Positions 23,431-35,139 of a stretch of DNA of 64,000 nucleotides are shown piece by piece. The translations under genes and the position numbers were made by a program. Below the pieces are notes generated by a model. The model saw nothing but the letters and a program-made list of their open reading frames with translations. It had not been told where the DNA came from and searched no databases. This DNA comes from Artemia franciscana (lineage: Eukaryota > Arthropoda > Branchiopoda > Anostraca > Artemiidae). The DNA lies in assembly GCF_032884065.1 (NCBI RefSeq), contig NC_088883.1, positions 21,095,393 through 21,159,392 on the forward strand. Reading direction: 5' to 3'. The first letter of the stretch is position 1. Each line of letters starts with the position of its first letter.

Positions 23431-24286
23431 TTTATGGGCACACGTAAAAATATTAAAATTAACTACAAATATGCGTGTCCGATTGCAAAACGATGACTCT
23501 GGTCAAACATTTTCAGATCAATTGCTGACAATTGGAAACGGAAAGCTCCCAGTAGACTCAATTTCAGGACGTATACAACTACCTGCTGATTTCTGTAATT
23601 TAGTGACGTCCAAAAATGAATTGATTGAAAAAGTATTTCCGAATATTCTAAAAAATTATAAAAATAATAAATGGCTAAGTGAAAGAGCGATTCTCGCACC
23701 CAAAAATATAGACGTCCACGAGATCAACAATATTGTTTTGACCAAGATTCGAGACCAGGCAGTCCTTTACAAGTCAGTCGACACAGTTTTGGAACCAAAT
23801 GAAGCGGTTAATTATCCATCTGAATTTTTAAATTCCATAGATCTTTCAGGGTTTCCACCACACGTGCTACAACTAAAAATAGGCGTACCAATAATACTTT
23901 TAAGAAATATAAACCCACCAAAGCTTTGCAATGGCACTCGACTTGCCGTAAAAAAAACAATGGAAAACCTAATAGAGGCCACAATCTTGACAGGGCCTTT
24001 TGAGGGTGAGGCTGTTCTTATTCCTCGCATTCCCATGATTCCAACGGATCTGCCTTTTCAATTTAAAAGATTGCAATTCCCAATTCGATTAGCATTTGCA
24101 ATCACCATTAACAAAGCTCAAGGTCAATCATTAGAAAAATGTGGTATAGATCTTAATACTGATTGTTTTTCCCATGGACAATTGTACGTTGCATGTTCGA
24201 GGGTCGGTAAACCTGACAATCTATTTATATGCAGCGACAATTGGACAGCGAAGAATGTTGTATATTCGCAAGTTTTACGCAGTTAA
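23405..24286 (+). pseudogene. Helitron helicase C-terminus, copy A
   Basis: Reads LWAHVKILKLTTNMRVRLQN, GVPIILLRNINPPKLCNGTR, then motif V/VI-like AFAITINKAQGQSLEKC and GQLYVACSRVGKPDNLFICS. This matches the last third of a PIF1-type helicase as fused in Helitron transposases. The Walker A and B motifs are missing. Its start overlaps the preceding frame out of phase at the joint GAATGCTTGCCT. Confidence 0.88.
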
Positions 24287-24480
24287 TTTGTATTGTATCT
24301 ATCTATCTATCTATCTATATAAAAACGAGTTGTGTGTATGCATGTTTGTTTGTTTGTAAAAAGAGCGTTTGCATATGATGTCATTATTAGTACATACGGC
24401 TTTGTATATGCAGAGACAATGGGAAAGCCAAGAATGTTGTATATTCGCAATTTTTACGTAGTTTAACTCCTGCAGACGAA

Positions 24481-25321
24481 ATGAATGCTTGCCTAAAAAA
24501 TTCTAATTTATGGGCACACGTAAAAATATTAAAATTAACTACAAATATGCGTGTCCGATTGCAAAACGATGACTCTGGTCAAACAGTAGACTCAATTTCA
24601 GGACGTTTACAACTACCTGCTGATTTCTGTAATTTAGTGACGTCCAAAAATGAATTGATTGAAAAAGTATTTCCGAATATTCTAAAAAATTATAAAAATT
24701 ATAAATGGCTAAGTAAAAGAGCGATTCTCGCACCCAAAAATATAGACGTCCACGAAATCAACAATATTGTTTTGACCAAGATTCGAGACCAGGCAGTCCT
24801 TTACAAGTCAGTCGACACAGTTTTGGAACCAAATGAAGCGGTTAATTATCCATCTGAATTTTTAAATTCCGTAGATCCTTCAGGGTTTCCACCACACGTG
24901 CTACAACTAAAAATAGGCGTACCAATAATACTTTTAAGAAATATCAACCCACCAAAGCTTTGCAATGGCACGCGACTTGCCGTAAAAAAAAACAATGGAA
25001 AACCTAATAGAGGCCACAATCTTGACAGGGCCTTATGAGGGTGAGGCTGTTCTTATTCCTCGCATTCCCATGATTCCAACGGATCTGCTTTTTCAATTTA
25101 AAAGATTGCAATTCCCAATTCGATTAGTATTTGCAATCACCATTAACAAAGCTCAAGGTCAATCATTAGAAAAATGTGGTATAGATCTTAATACTGATTG
25201 TTTTTCCCATGGACAATTGTACGTTGCATGTTCGAGGGTCGGTAAACCTGACAATGTATTTATATGCAGCGACAATTGGACAGCGAAGAATGTTGTATAT
25301 TCGCAAGTTTTACGCAGTTAA
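24481..25321 (+). pseudogene. Helitron helicase C-terminus, copy B
   Basis: A tandem near-copy of 23,405-24,286 beginning at the same joint. It has a ~42-bp deletion (lacking the IGNGKLP region) and a one-base insertion in an A-run near 24,985 that splits it into frames 24,481-25,038 and 24,995-25,321. The helicase end and the following (TCTA)n tract are otherwise nearly identical to copy A, so the duplication is recent. Confidence 0.88.
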
Positions 25322-25957
25322 TTTGTATTGTATCTATCTATCTATCTATCTATATAAAAACGAGTTGTGTGGATGCATGTTTGTTTGTTTGTAAAAAGAG
25401 CGTTTGCATATGACGTCATTATTAGTACATACGGCTTTGTATATGCACAGACAATGGGAAAGCCAAGAATGTTGTTTATTCGCAATTTTTACGTAGTTTG
25501 AAACACATATATAAATCTATCTATATTCACAGGTGGGACACAGGGACACAACTACAATGGCGCATAACTAATATGGCGCGTAACGACTTACGCGCGCGGG
25601 GGGGCTTGGGGGGGCGCGAAGCGACCCACCAACTAGGTGTTGGGGTGGCGCGAAGCGCCACCCCAACAGCTAGTATATTTTTATTTTAATTCTTTTCTTG
25701 GATTTTTATTTATTATCTATTTTTATTTAGTTCTTTTAAGATGCTTCGCAAGACATAAGCTTTGAAAGGTGTAACTTACTTACAAGCTATAAAATTTTTT
25801 TTACTGAGTTCGTTTTCCTTGATATTACACAGTGTGATAAAATTAATAAATGAAATGAACTAATTAATTCCTGTTTTTCTTTCCTATAAAGTTTAAGTTA
25901 TCCTATTATGTTTTTTTTTGTTCTTGTAATTAATGTGTGATCTATGTTCTTTCACAG

Positions 25958-26193
25958 GTGAAAGTTTGGAAAATTACCACGGGTCAGTGTTTAAGAAGAT
26001 TTGAGAAAGCCCATTCGAAAGGTGTCACCAGTATTCATTTTGGAAAGGACAATTCGCAAATATTGACGTCTTCATTTGACATGACTATTCGTATTCATGG
26101 ACTTAAATCTGGCAAAACACTGAAGGAGTTTCGAGGGCACTCGTCATTTGTTAATGAAGCAATTTTTTCATCAGATAACCATTACATTATCAG
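25958..26193 (+). CDS. SMU1: SMU1 exon (WD40 blades 2-4)
   Basis: Encodes [20 protein letters not shown], then [20 protein letters not shown], and ends NHYII plus two bases of a Ser codon. The acceptor is TTTCACAG and the donor GTACAT. Length is 236 bases. A second copy with the same length and splice signals lies at 47883-48118. This one is the functional copy by order, and its residues agree better with the SMU1 consensus as I recall it. Confidence 0.96.
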
Positions 26194-26369
26194 GTACATC
26201 GTTGTTTTTCGAACAGATGATATTAAATTGATAATAATAACACAAATTAATAAATTGTTAACGATAAATAAAAAGTAAACAGATAATTAATTGAAAATAA
26301 AATTTAAAAAAATTAAATTTTAAATAACATGATTATGCTTTATAAAATAAATTAGATTAAATAGAATAA

Positions 26370-26995
26370 CACATACATTTTGCATGTGGACCAATAGTCC
26401 ACATAGCGCAGTTGACTAGTCGGGAGCGCTGTGAGGAGTTCATATAACCATTACATTATCAAGTACATCGTTTTTTTTCCCACAAATGATATTAAATTGG
26501 TAATAATAACACAAATTAATAAATAGTTAATGATAAATAAAAAGTAAATAAATAATTAATTAAAAATAAAATTTAAAAAAGCCTAATAAGCTTTATAAAA
26601 TAAATTAGATTAAATAGAATAACATATTTTGCATATTGACCAATAGTCTGCGTAGCGTAGGTGCCTATTCTGAGCCTTAGGCCGGGAGTGCTGTGTGAAG
26701 TTTGGAGCAGATCATCCGACTTTTCACACTTTCCGTAAAAACCTGCTGAGGTTAGACCCTTAATTCTTTTTAGGAATAAGCTGAAATTGGGGTGCTAGAA
26801 AAAAAAAAACATGACCAAACCAAAGTGTTGCTCTTGCAACACAATTAGATTAAATGGAATAAAACATACATTTCGCAGGTTGATCAGTAGTCCACGTAGC
26901 GCAGGTGACTATTCTAAGCCTTAGGCCGGGAGTGCTGTGCGGGGTTTTGGAGCAGATAGTCCGACACTACCCATGTTGTCCCCCAAGATTTCTCC
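26370..26995. repeat. ~245-bp tandem array, about three units
   Basis: Units are marked by TGACCAATAGTCCRCGTAGCG at ~26,389, 26,638 and 26,879. Each holds TTAGGCCGGGAGTGCTGTG and, in full units, TTTCCGTAAAAACC. The same array has about eight units in the paralogous block. Confidence 0.85.
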
Positions 26996-27079
26996 TAATA
27001 CTTATTTTGTAGCTAGGTCAACTCAGGCTGAGCAACACCAGAGGATAATAGCAACTGTCTTAATGAGTAACACCGCTAA

Positions 27080-27175
27080 TCTGTGTTTCAAATCACCTAA
27101 CCAGCGGTACCGGGATTTGAACTCCTGCCTTAATGTACACAGCAGATCAAGTTTGGCCTGCCATCCACTTGTAAA
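27080..27175 (-). repeat. Possible tRNA-derived SINE block
   Basis: The minus strand reads GGATGGCAGGCCAAAC then ~45 bases later GGAGTTCAAATCCCGG. The latter is a good box B / T-arm motif; the former is a weak box A. Paralogue at 50,410-50,515. It does not fold into a full tRNA as far as I can see. Confidence 0.45.
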
Positions 27176-27477
27176 ATAAATTGAGTATGATGAAATAATA
27201 ACTAATATATATAAAAAAGAATAAGCTAATAAATGACATAGATTGATAGCTTAAACTGTCCTAGAAACCATACCATAGGATAATATGTGGTGTTCATAAT
27301 TAAAGTGGATTCAGTCAGTTTCTTAGCATATCCATGAAACCTATGGTAGCACAGTAGGTTGATTCTCTGCTTGGCTGGAGTTTATTCCCTCTGCCACAAG
27401 GTTGGGCAACAGGGTTGCTACCTGTCCCTTAAAAGAAGACACAGCAACTGAAACGTCGAGTAGCCCGTCGACACCTT

Positions 27478-28200
27478 GTGTGGTGCCATCAAAGGCTCTG
27501 GAGGACCTTCATCTTTTATCCTTTTATACTATTTGATGACACAGAAGGATCTATTGGTGGCACATTATATTCTATTTATGGCACATAAGAGATTGACGGT
27601 AACCTTGCGACACCTTATGTGCCATCTTGGGCCATGGAGGATCTTCATCTTTTATCGTATTATACTATTTGATGACACAGTAGAATCCTATTGGTGGCAC
27701 ATTATATCCTATTTATGGCACATAAGAGATTGACGGTAGCCCTGCGAAACCTTATGTGCCACCATGGGCCATGGAAGATCTTCATCTTTTAGGATCCCAT
27801 TGGTGGCACATTATATCCTATTTATGGCACATTAGACATTGACAGTAGCCTTCCGACACTTTACGTGCCATCAAGGGCCATGAAGGATCTTTATCCTTTT
27901 ATCCTGTTTGATGACATTGACAGTAGCCTTCCGACACTTTACGTGCCATCAAGGGCCATGGAGGATCTTTCTCCTTTTATCCTATTTGATAGCGCAATAG
28001 AACCCTGTTGATGACATAATAATATATATGGAACATTAACCGTCAACAGTATCCTGTCGACACTCTATGTGCCATCACCGGCTCTGGAGGATCTTCATCC
28101 TTATGATGGTATAACAGTATCCTATTGATCAAACACAAGGAGTTGACAGTATCCTTGCGTCGTCTTATGTGCTATAAATGGCTTTGGTGGGTCTGTACCC
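27478..28200. repeat. Degenerate ~75-135-bp tandem array
   Basis: About seven units containing GGCCATGGAGGATCTTCATC, CACATTATATCCTATTTATGG and TTGACAGTAGCCTTGCGACA. Paralogue at 50,790-51,340 with fewer units. The flanking 28,434-30,160 is T-rich and AT-rich with nothing coding. Confidence 0.85.
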
Positions 28201-30361
28201 TTAATTTATCTTGTTCATGTAATTCGGTTGCAGTTTCATAACATGCAATGTCTCTGCCCTTGATTAGACACCACTGCTTGTTCATTTACAACGAAATGGA
28301 AGTTAGAAAATATGGCGTCATTTTCTAGTAGGACGATAAAAATTAGCTGAAGAAACTTTTTTCACTAATAATAATAAAAATCCAAATATTGTTGCCTTGT
28401 ACATTACGATGTGTAAAAAGTTGAATTATCCCAATGGATGTTACTAAGAAGCGTCTTTTTAGTTTTTTTTTTTTATTTTCCCTTTTTCATTTTCCATTTC
28501 ATTTTTTTATTTGTTGTTTTTTCCCTTTTCTTGTTTTCCTTTTTTGTTTGGTCTATTTTAGGTTACATCGTTTTTTTATTTTCTTCTTTTTTCTCGTTGA
28601 TAAAGGCTTCCATACGTGAAGCTGAAATATTCAGAATTTTAGTATATTGGAGAAAAAAGGTTTTTGTTTTTTTCTATTGCCTAGTTAGAAAATTCTGCTA
28701 GTTTTCTATTTTTTCGTTTTTCTTCACTGTGAATAATTTTCCTCTCTAATCACCTACTACCGTACTGATGAAAACCCATAGCCCTTGTAGCCAGCCTTAC
28801 AGTAAGTGGGTATCAGTTCGTATTATTCCACATAATTCTATTCGTTTTACTATTATTTCCTATTTGTTTTCTAGCATTATGTTTCTAGTATTATATGAGG
28901 TCTTACTTCGTTTCAAATTTTGTATTTAAAAATTTTAATAATTCCTGTCTCCTCTCATTTTCATATCCCATCCCATATTAAATTTTGACAATACTATTGA
29001 CCCATTGTTGCTATTTTTAATTTTGCTTATTAATTATTCTTTATTATTAATTATAGTTTATTGTAATAATATTTATTACTTCTTTTTATTGTATAGAATT
29101 GTTTTATGGTATTTAATCGTACTATTACTATATTACTTAATATTTTATATTCTAATTTTATTATTTTATAGTGTTAATTATTTCCTTATTTCTTTATTAT
29201 TAACATTTCTTATTTTTTAGTTCGTTCATAATTTTAGTTATAATTATTGATAATTACGTTACTTGTATGCAATCAATGATTTTTGTAATTCATATTGTTA
29301 AAATTTTAATTTTACAGTGAATCGTTTTACAAGTGAGATAAAATTGTGTTTCACACATTTTTAAGTTTTTGGCGTGAATAGCCAAACAGAAAGTACATAA
29401 AAAAAGAAATATGACTCATTTTTAAACTGAAAATTAGTCAAAAATATTAAAATTTAAAATTTTCGTACGTTTTTTGTAGAATTGTAAAGTTTTCTGTTTA
29501 GAAAATAAACGTTTGGAAATTTTGATTCAACTTGTACTCTCTTTTCAAGTCCCATAATTCTGTCAGGTTGTCATTATTGTGTCAGCGTTTTTCTAATTTG
29601 TTTTCATGAAATTCAAATCGTCATCGTAAACATGGGTGGACAGAGGTCCAGGTTTGGGAAGAAGCAGATGATTTTTACGGAATGTGTTTCTATTGTCAAG
29701 CAGTATGGCGCCTTCTTTTATGCCCGTGCTTTTTTCTTGCCGTGGGCAACTTCTAGACAGCCCAATTTAAAGAAGGAGGTGGTGTTTGCTCGCTAGATCT
29801 TTTGTTAAGTCTATATGTCTTCACTGCCCTTTTAAGAGACCCGTTTCATTAGTCCAAGAGGGATACGCGACCCTTTGTTGACAGGTAATTTATTAGCTTT
29901 TTTTTTTAGAAATTCAAGAAAATTCCAGAGAGAAGGGTCAGAAGTAAAAAAACAAACACACAAATCGTTTTTTTTTTTTTTATATATAATTTTCTTTTAG
30001 GGATCTATTAGGAACATTAAAGGCACTTAATCCTTAATCTGTCTATTTCTGTCATATTATATTTGATCTGTCTTAGTCGCATAGAATGATATAGGGGAGA
30101 GACGATGATGTAGAACGGCCCTTTCCTTCTCAAAAACAGATATTATCTTTTCTGTTGTGTTTTTATCGGCCTTTCTGTACAAAACTGACTTAAGCCACGA
30201 CACTTCTTACCCTTGTGATTTTAATTTATATATTTTCTTATTGATAAACTTGTCAAATCATAAAATGTAGTCTGAAGATCTGAAACCCTCTGCCTATTTC
30301 ATATACCATTAGTTTTTATCCGTAGTCGCATAGAATTGTAGCAAAACACTTTTTCTTCTAG

Positions 30362-30554
30362 TGCTTCCAGTGACGGAACAGTGAAACTTTGGAGTCTCAA
30401 GTCTGGTGAATGTACGGCCACTTTTAAGACATTGGGTGGAGGCACAGTATTAGATGTCACTGTCAACAGTATAATTCCACTGCCGAAGAACCCTGAACAA
30501 TTTGTTGTCTGCAACAAAACTAGTACAGTTGTTATTATGAATATGCAAGGACAG
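30362..30554 (+). CDS. SMU1: SMU1 exon (WD40 blades 4-5)
   Basis: Its first base completes the Ser codon left open at 26193. It then encodes [20 protein letters not shown] and, further on, [20 protein letters not shown], ending GQ. The acceptor AG is at 30360-30361 and the donor GT at 30555-30556. Two decayed copies of its 3' edge follow in the intron. Confidence 0.95.
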
Positions 30555-32070
30555 GTACACTTCCTTTTTAAAACAGATTAAATAATTTACTTTAATCGTT
30601 ATATTTAGATTAGCTCAGTAATTTAACTAAATCCAATTAAGTATGTTCATTATCATTGGAATTATTTAATTATTACTGACAGCAATTTGTTGTGTGCAAA
30701 AATATAGTACAATTGTTATTATGAGTATGCGAGGACAGGCACGTTTTATTTTTTTAATTTATTTTAAATTACTTATTGCAGACTACAATTAGATGTCTAA
30801 AATAAAACTAATGCAGTTGTGTGCAAGGACAGGTGCATTTCCTTCTAAAATCTAATTAAATTAATTAACTTAATCATTCAAGGAAAAGAAAGAGTATCCT
30901 CTTTTGTGAGGAATGGAGAGAGAAAAAAAATTCATGAAAATTTCAGTTCAGTCTCCCCAGCTATGAGACAAAACAATATAGGCTTACCAAAATGTTGATA
31001 TAACAGACAAGTACCGATTATTCATTTTAATTTTTGTTCGTTTCTGTTTCATTTGTTCATTGACAGCAATTTCTGTTCGTTTTTAGTTTGAAAACGAACC
31101 AATTTACCATTTAAACCAATGAGTATGAGTGAGAGTGCGTTATTAAGCATATTGTCAACTAATTTCAGTATTTCAAAAGCTCAATTAGTAGCCAAACTAA
31201 TTTAGTAGTCACTTCCTATCTATTTAAATATACCAAAGAATATTAAATCTTAATCTAGATTTACTTTGAATTATTAGGCTTATAATGCTAAAATTATTAT
31301 TAGGCTTGAATTATTAGGCTAGATTACTTTAAATAATGCAGGCTTACCAATTTAGGCAAATTATATTCTGAACTAGTACCTGACCTTGGTGGACAACAGG
31401 AAAAGAAAGTCAAACCTCAGAGTATCCTCTTTTGCGAGAAATGGAAAGACAAATATAATTTTGATTCGTAGCTGGTTTAATTTTGAATTACTAAATTTAC
31501 GAATTGTTTTAGTTGGTTGTTAAGTGATGTTGATTGACAATAACTTAATAAGATTGATTGACGCAATGAAATTGATTTAATTTGATCTCCAAATGAGAAA
31601 TGCTCATTTGACTCTTTTAGCTCCCAATTCGGAATGGCATGTGATTATTTTCAGCTAAAGATTAGTGAGTGGCTGGGCGTTATTGACATAGGCAATTATT
31701 TAGGAATGCTAGTTTGCTCTGACTGATCTCGGTTTTCAAAACTTTTTTTCTTTCTTTTTTTTAGGAGTTAATTTAGACCGTTTTTTGAGGTTTTCACAAG
31801 AGATTGCTTCTTTGGTTTAAGTAAGACCCACTAGAAAAGGAAAAAAAAAAAATCTAAAATACCATAAAATTGTAAACACAAGTTTTGTGCAAGAACCTTA
31901 TCTCGCAGAAAAGTTGCTAGAACACCTGATACAAGGTCGCTGTATTACTAGGACATTCAAACTAAAGAGGGCACTTGTATGATATACTCCTTACCGCTCA
32001 AGAAGTGAAGATAGGTTGATCCTAATAAAATATACCCAAGTATGATAAAATTATTATACTTTAGAGACAG
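30555..32070. repeat. Intron with decayed copies of SMU1 exon edge
   Basis: 30,681-30,745 repeats the last ~50 bases of the exon plus donor (CAATTTGTTGTGTGC, ATGAGTATGCGAGGACAGGC). 30,803-30,845 repeats it in shorter form. 30,880-30,970 and 31,400-31,450 share AGAGTATCCTCTTTTG. No new coding sequence. Confidence 0.75.
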
Positions 32071-32074
32071 TTTA

Positions 32075-32239
32075 GGGCTATATATTTGCACATTAAGGGA
32101 TGGGGGGTGTAAAGTACAGTGAGTCTGCATGAAAAATGTGTTAGCTAGACTTATTCTGATATTATGAAATAAGAATTGTTTTCTGAAAACACACTGTCCA
32201 GATACTTTACCCCTACTTAATGTGCAAATATATAACCCA
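32075..32239. mobile_element. Small foldback MITE-like element
   Basis: GGGCTATATATTTGCACATT at the left and AATGTGCAAATATATAACCC at the right are inverted repeats. The inner sequence also pairs partly (GTAAAGTA/TACTTTAC and AACACACTG/CAGTGAG). Size is about 165 bp with no coding capacity. Confidence 0.75.
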
Positions 32240-32349
32240 AATTGTATATTTCTCATCTATTCTGTCACTTTTCTTTGTCTTTCCTCATGCTAAGTTTAAA
32301 GAAACTAGCAGAAGAATCGGTTTACAGTGCGTCAATGCATGAACAACTT

Positions 32350-32690
32350 CATGCAGCTCCTGTATCATGTATATAGTTTTTTTTCACCGAGGGATTAGAA
32401 TGCCAAAAGAAGAAACTCCCTTTGAATTTGTGAAATTTCTCTCCTTTAAGACCTGAAATTATGCTCCTTTTCTTTCTTTTTTAAATAGTTAATTGAGATT
32501 ATTTTTCATAATTTTTATGAAAGAGACACAGGGCATGTCCATACCAAAAACAAAAGTAGTTTATGGAGCTCCCATCTCATGCGTATGATTCTATTTTTAT
32601 TGAGACACCAGGGGATTAATGCCAAAAGAAGAAACACCATTTGGATTTGTGCAAGTTTGCTCTGTCAAATTTGAAATATCACTAATTGAA
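32350..32690. repeat. ~220-bp tandem duplication
   Basis: ATGCCAAAAGAAGAAAC and the following TTTGRATTTGTG occur at ~32,400 and ~32,619. GCAGCTCCTGTATCATG/GGAGCTCCCATCTCATG precede each. Confidence 0.7.
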
Positions 32691-32848
32691 TTTATTTATA
32701 ACCCGTTATAATACATATGAAAAACGGAGTATAATGTGAAGAAAAGAAAAGAGGAAAAAGAAAAAGAAAATGACCTAAAAAACTAAACAAAAACTTTGCA
32801 ACACTTCACCTTACTTAAAAACACTTAAAACATACAAAAGCAAAACAT

Positions 32849-34365
32849 TCATTGAATCAAAATAGCGCTCCATGGGTGCCGACCAATTCTACTATTATAA
32901 GCTTCTATGCTTTTTCTGATAGAAGCATTCGGGTCTATGATGCCGTATCTTTTAATGACCCAGGAGTTGCTTGACCATGGTTGAAGGGCAAGCAGGTATT
33001 TGGCATGCTGGAAATAGATTCGCCGAAGCTCCTTCGTCTCGGTTATCGTAAACGTACGCCAAAAAGGTGCAAGGTATAGGAAATTTGGGAGCGCAGAAGT
33101 ATTGTAAAGTTTCGCTAGCAGTTTGCGGTTGAGTCGAAGTTTGTTTGCTACCAACCTTCCGTATGCAGTTGCTGTTCGACGTTGGAAATGAAGGATCAAG
33201 AGCCTTCTAGTTGCTTTAAGAGTGTCACCGATAGGAAGCCCTAAATATTTCATTTGTGATTTTGGGGAAACTTGCGCGCCGTCGAGATTAATAGTAAATC
33301 CTGCTCGAGTTTCAACCCAGTTGAACAGAGCCACGTCCGATTTTTCTCTATTGAATGTAGGGTTAATCTTAGCATATTCTTTACTTAAAATAGCAAAATT
33401 TCTTTCGAACGACTGTACTGTTCGACTGGGGTTAAAAATATCATCTGTATAAGTGATAAGTGACACAATCCCTTTTAAAATACACGAAGGAACTGCGCTG
33501 GATTGAGCGTTCAGGATACAGTTATTAAAGGTAACTGGTTAGGTAAGGGCACCCTTTCTGACGCCTCGATGGACTGGAATAACGAAAAGTGTTATGGTCC
33601 CATCAGGTAGCCTGATTACAACAGCAAGATGGTTATGCATATCATACAAATCGCAAATGGCAGACGTGTCAACTCCCCGTTTATATAGCTCAAGGAGAAT
33701 TTGTGCGTGAATCAGAGAGTCGAAAGCATGGCTTACATCATGACTCCCTAGGACGAGCGAATCACCAGACTTATCAGCATCTATAAGTATTGACGATAGT
33801 GCAGTAAGTGCGTGGGCACACCCTAGGCCTTTTTGGAAGCCAAACTGATATGGCGGCATCTAGCATTTATCTGTAAGTTCTGGCATTACGAGTGTTTCAA
33901 AAATCTTACAGAAAGCAGTAGCAACTGTAATAGGGCGATATGAAGAACACTCATTCAGCGATTTTTTTTTTTGGAACAGGAGTTAGGCGACCAGAAGAGA
34001 ACGAGGTTGGACCTATTCCAGTTGTGAACACCATTTGGAACATGAGATCAAGGTGACAAAATAGTAGGGGACTTCCAAGAAGAATGTGTTTTGCAAAAAT
34101 ATTATCTGTACCCTCGAAAAAGGTTTCTTAATTTTTGTGCAGAATTCATACTATCAGACAGTGAACCAATAAACGTGGGTACAGTATTTTTTGACAGTAT
34201 CCGATTGAGATCACATTTAAGGGGATATTCTACTTTGGAATCAGGTTCTGAAAACTCTTTCAAAAAATGCTGTTGCCAGGCCTCAGCAGAGATATGAGCT
34301 GACAGAGCGTTTCTTTCACTCTGGTTGCGGGTCAAACTTTTCCACAGAAGCGTCGGATTACTCAT
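32849..34365 (-). pseudogene. Broken LINE reverse transcriptase
   Basis: Three minus-strand pieces in order. 34365-34102 is an RT lead-in (AEAWQQHFLKEFSEPDS). 33859-33539 is the palm: PPYQFGFQKGLGCAHALTAL, then SHDVSHAFDSLI and VHRGVRKGALT. 33466-32849 reads SLITYTDDIFNP, the catalytic box with Thr in place of the usual Ala, then KSDVALFNW and MKYLGLPIGDT, and ends HPWSAILIQ. Frame breaks near 33,500 and 33,870-34,100 make it a pseudogene. No endonuclease is seen. Clade not assigned. Confidence 0.8.
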
Positions 34366-34369
34366 TATC

Positions 34370-34550
34370 TTTTCTGAAAAATCAGAACGAATAGCGGATC
34401 TATAATATGATCTCTAAAATTGCACGGATCATTTTTGGATATGGGGGATTTTTGCGTCGAAAGTATTAGTACGGTTCGGCTCATTAAGAATGAGTCTCTT
34501 TCCGTATAAGTAAATACTCTTTTTATAGAAGAATTACAGAAAAGGGCATC

Positions 34551-34585
<35 letters not shown>

Positions 34586-34787
34586 CAAACAAGTTTGACT
34601 AATAGTCAAGTGCACTCAAGTTTTTTTTTTTAATTATATTGTTGATTGTTTTCTTATTTCTAGATTTAATTGATTTGACTTCTGAGTCGTTCCTTGCTGA
34701 ATTTATTGGCTGACAGAAATCAGTTAATGTTAGATTTGATGTACAATTTTTCCATTTTTAAAGCATATTTTCATTTTATTTTTTTAG
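34370..34787. other. Intron end with poly-T
   Basis: A ~30-nt T-run (34,553-34,582) and further T-rich DNA lead to the acceptor at 34,786-34,787. Nothing else recognised. Confidence 0.4.
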
Positions 34788-34940
34788 ATAGTGAGGTCTT
34801 TCACGTCAGGTAAAAGAGAAGGTGGTGATTTCGTTGCGTGCGTTGTGTCACCCCGGGGAGAGTGGATCTATTGCGTTGGAGAAGATCATGTGCTGTATTG
34901 TTTTTCAACTCTTACTGGAAAGTTGGAAAAAACTTTGGAG
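34788..34940 (+). CDS. SMU1: SMU1 exon (WD40 blade 6)
   Basis: A 51-codon, phase-0 exon encoding [20 protein letters not shown], then [20 protein letters not shown] and [11 protein letters not shown]. The acceptor is TTTTTAG and the donor GTATTT. Two decayed copies of its last ~30 bases plus the start of the intron occur downstream (35043 and 37975). Confidence 0.95.
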
Positions 34941-35139
34941 GTATTTAATTCCCTCTTACTGTGTTTGTCAATGTATTAAGTTCACCTTGGGTCTTAATTA
35001 GGCTTAACATATTAACAAAATCTTATTTCCATTTTTTTTCATTGTTTTCCAACTCTTATTGAAAAGTAGGAAAAGAAACTTTGGAGTTATTTAATTCCTT
35101 CCTACTGTGTTTATAAATGTATTGATTTCAGCTAGTGTT

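Larger units (their letters stand above)
22500..25673 (+). mobile_element. Composite, internally deleted Helitron
   Basis: Starts TCTGTCTATATATATAAAAA after A (22499) and ends with a perfect GGGGTGGCGC-GAA-GCGCCACCCC hairpin (25642-25664), then CAACAGCTAG before T. Insertion is A|T, as known for Helitrons. The paralogous block shows the empty site near 47,597. Inside, an N-terminal Rep-associated frame is followed by two tandem copies of a helicase C-terminus. The Rep HUH nuclease and helicase motifs I-IV are missing, so it cannot move by itself. Helitron 5'-like ends recur at about 24,310 and 25,346. Confidence 0.9.
20392..30161 (+). repeat. Segmental duplication, copy 1 (inside SMU1)
   Basis: From TCCATATAAAGAGAACGAAG to TTCTGTTGTGTT this block is matched in order and orientation by 45,521-53,316. 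Shared content includes a LINE C-terminal fragment, hAT-like and CCGTATCCAGGA repeats, the SMU1 exon, tandem arrays and a tRNA-like block. Copy 1 alone holds the Helitron at 22,500-25,673. Confidence 0.93.

Noticed and set aside
27080-27175. Genuine tRNA gene on the minus strand
   Set aside because: Box B is good but there is no convincing acceptor stem or anticodon arm. A SINE-like block is more likely.
28434-28701. Phe-rich plus-strand frames (also 51,541-51,907)
   Set aside because: T-rich tract translated. Both duplication copies differ by frame-breaking indels.
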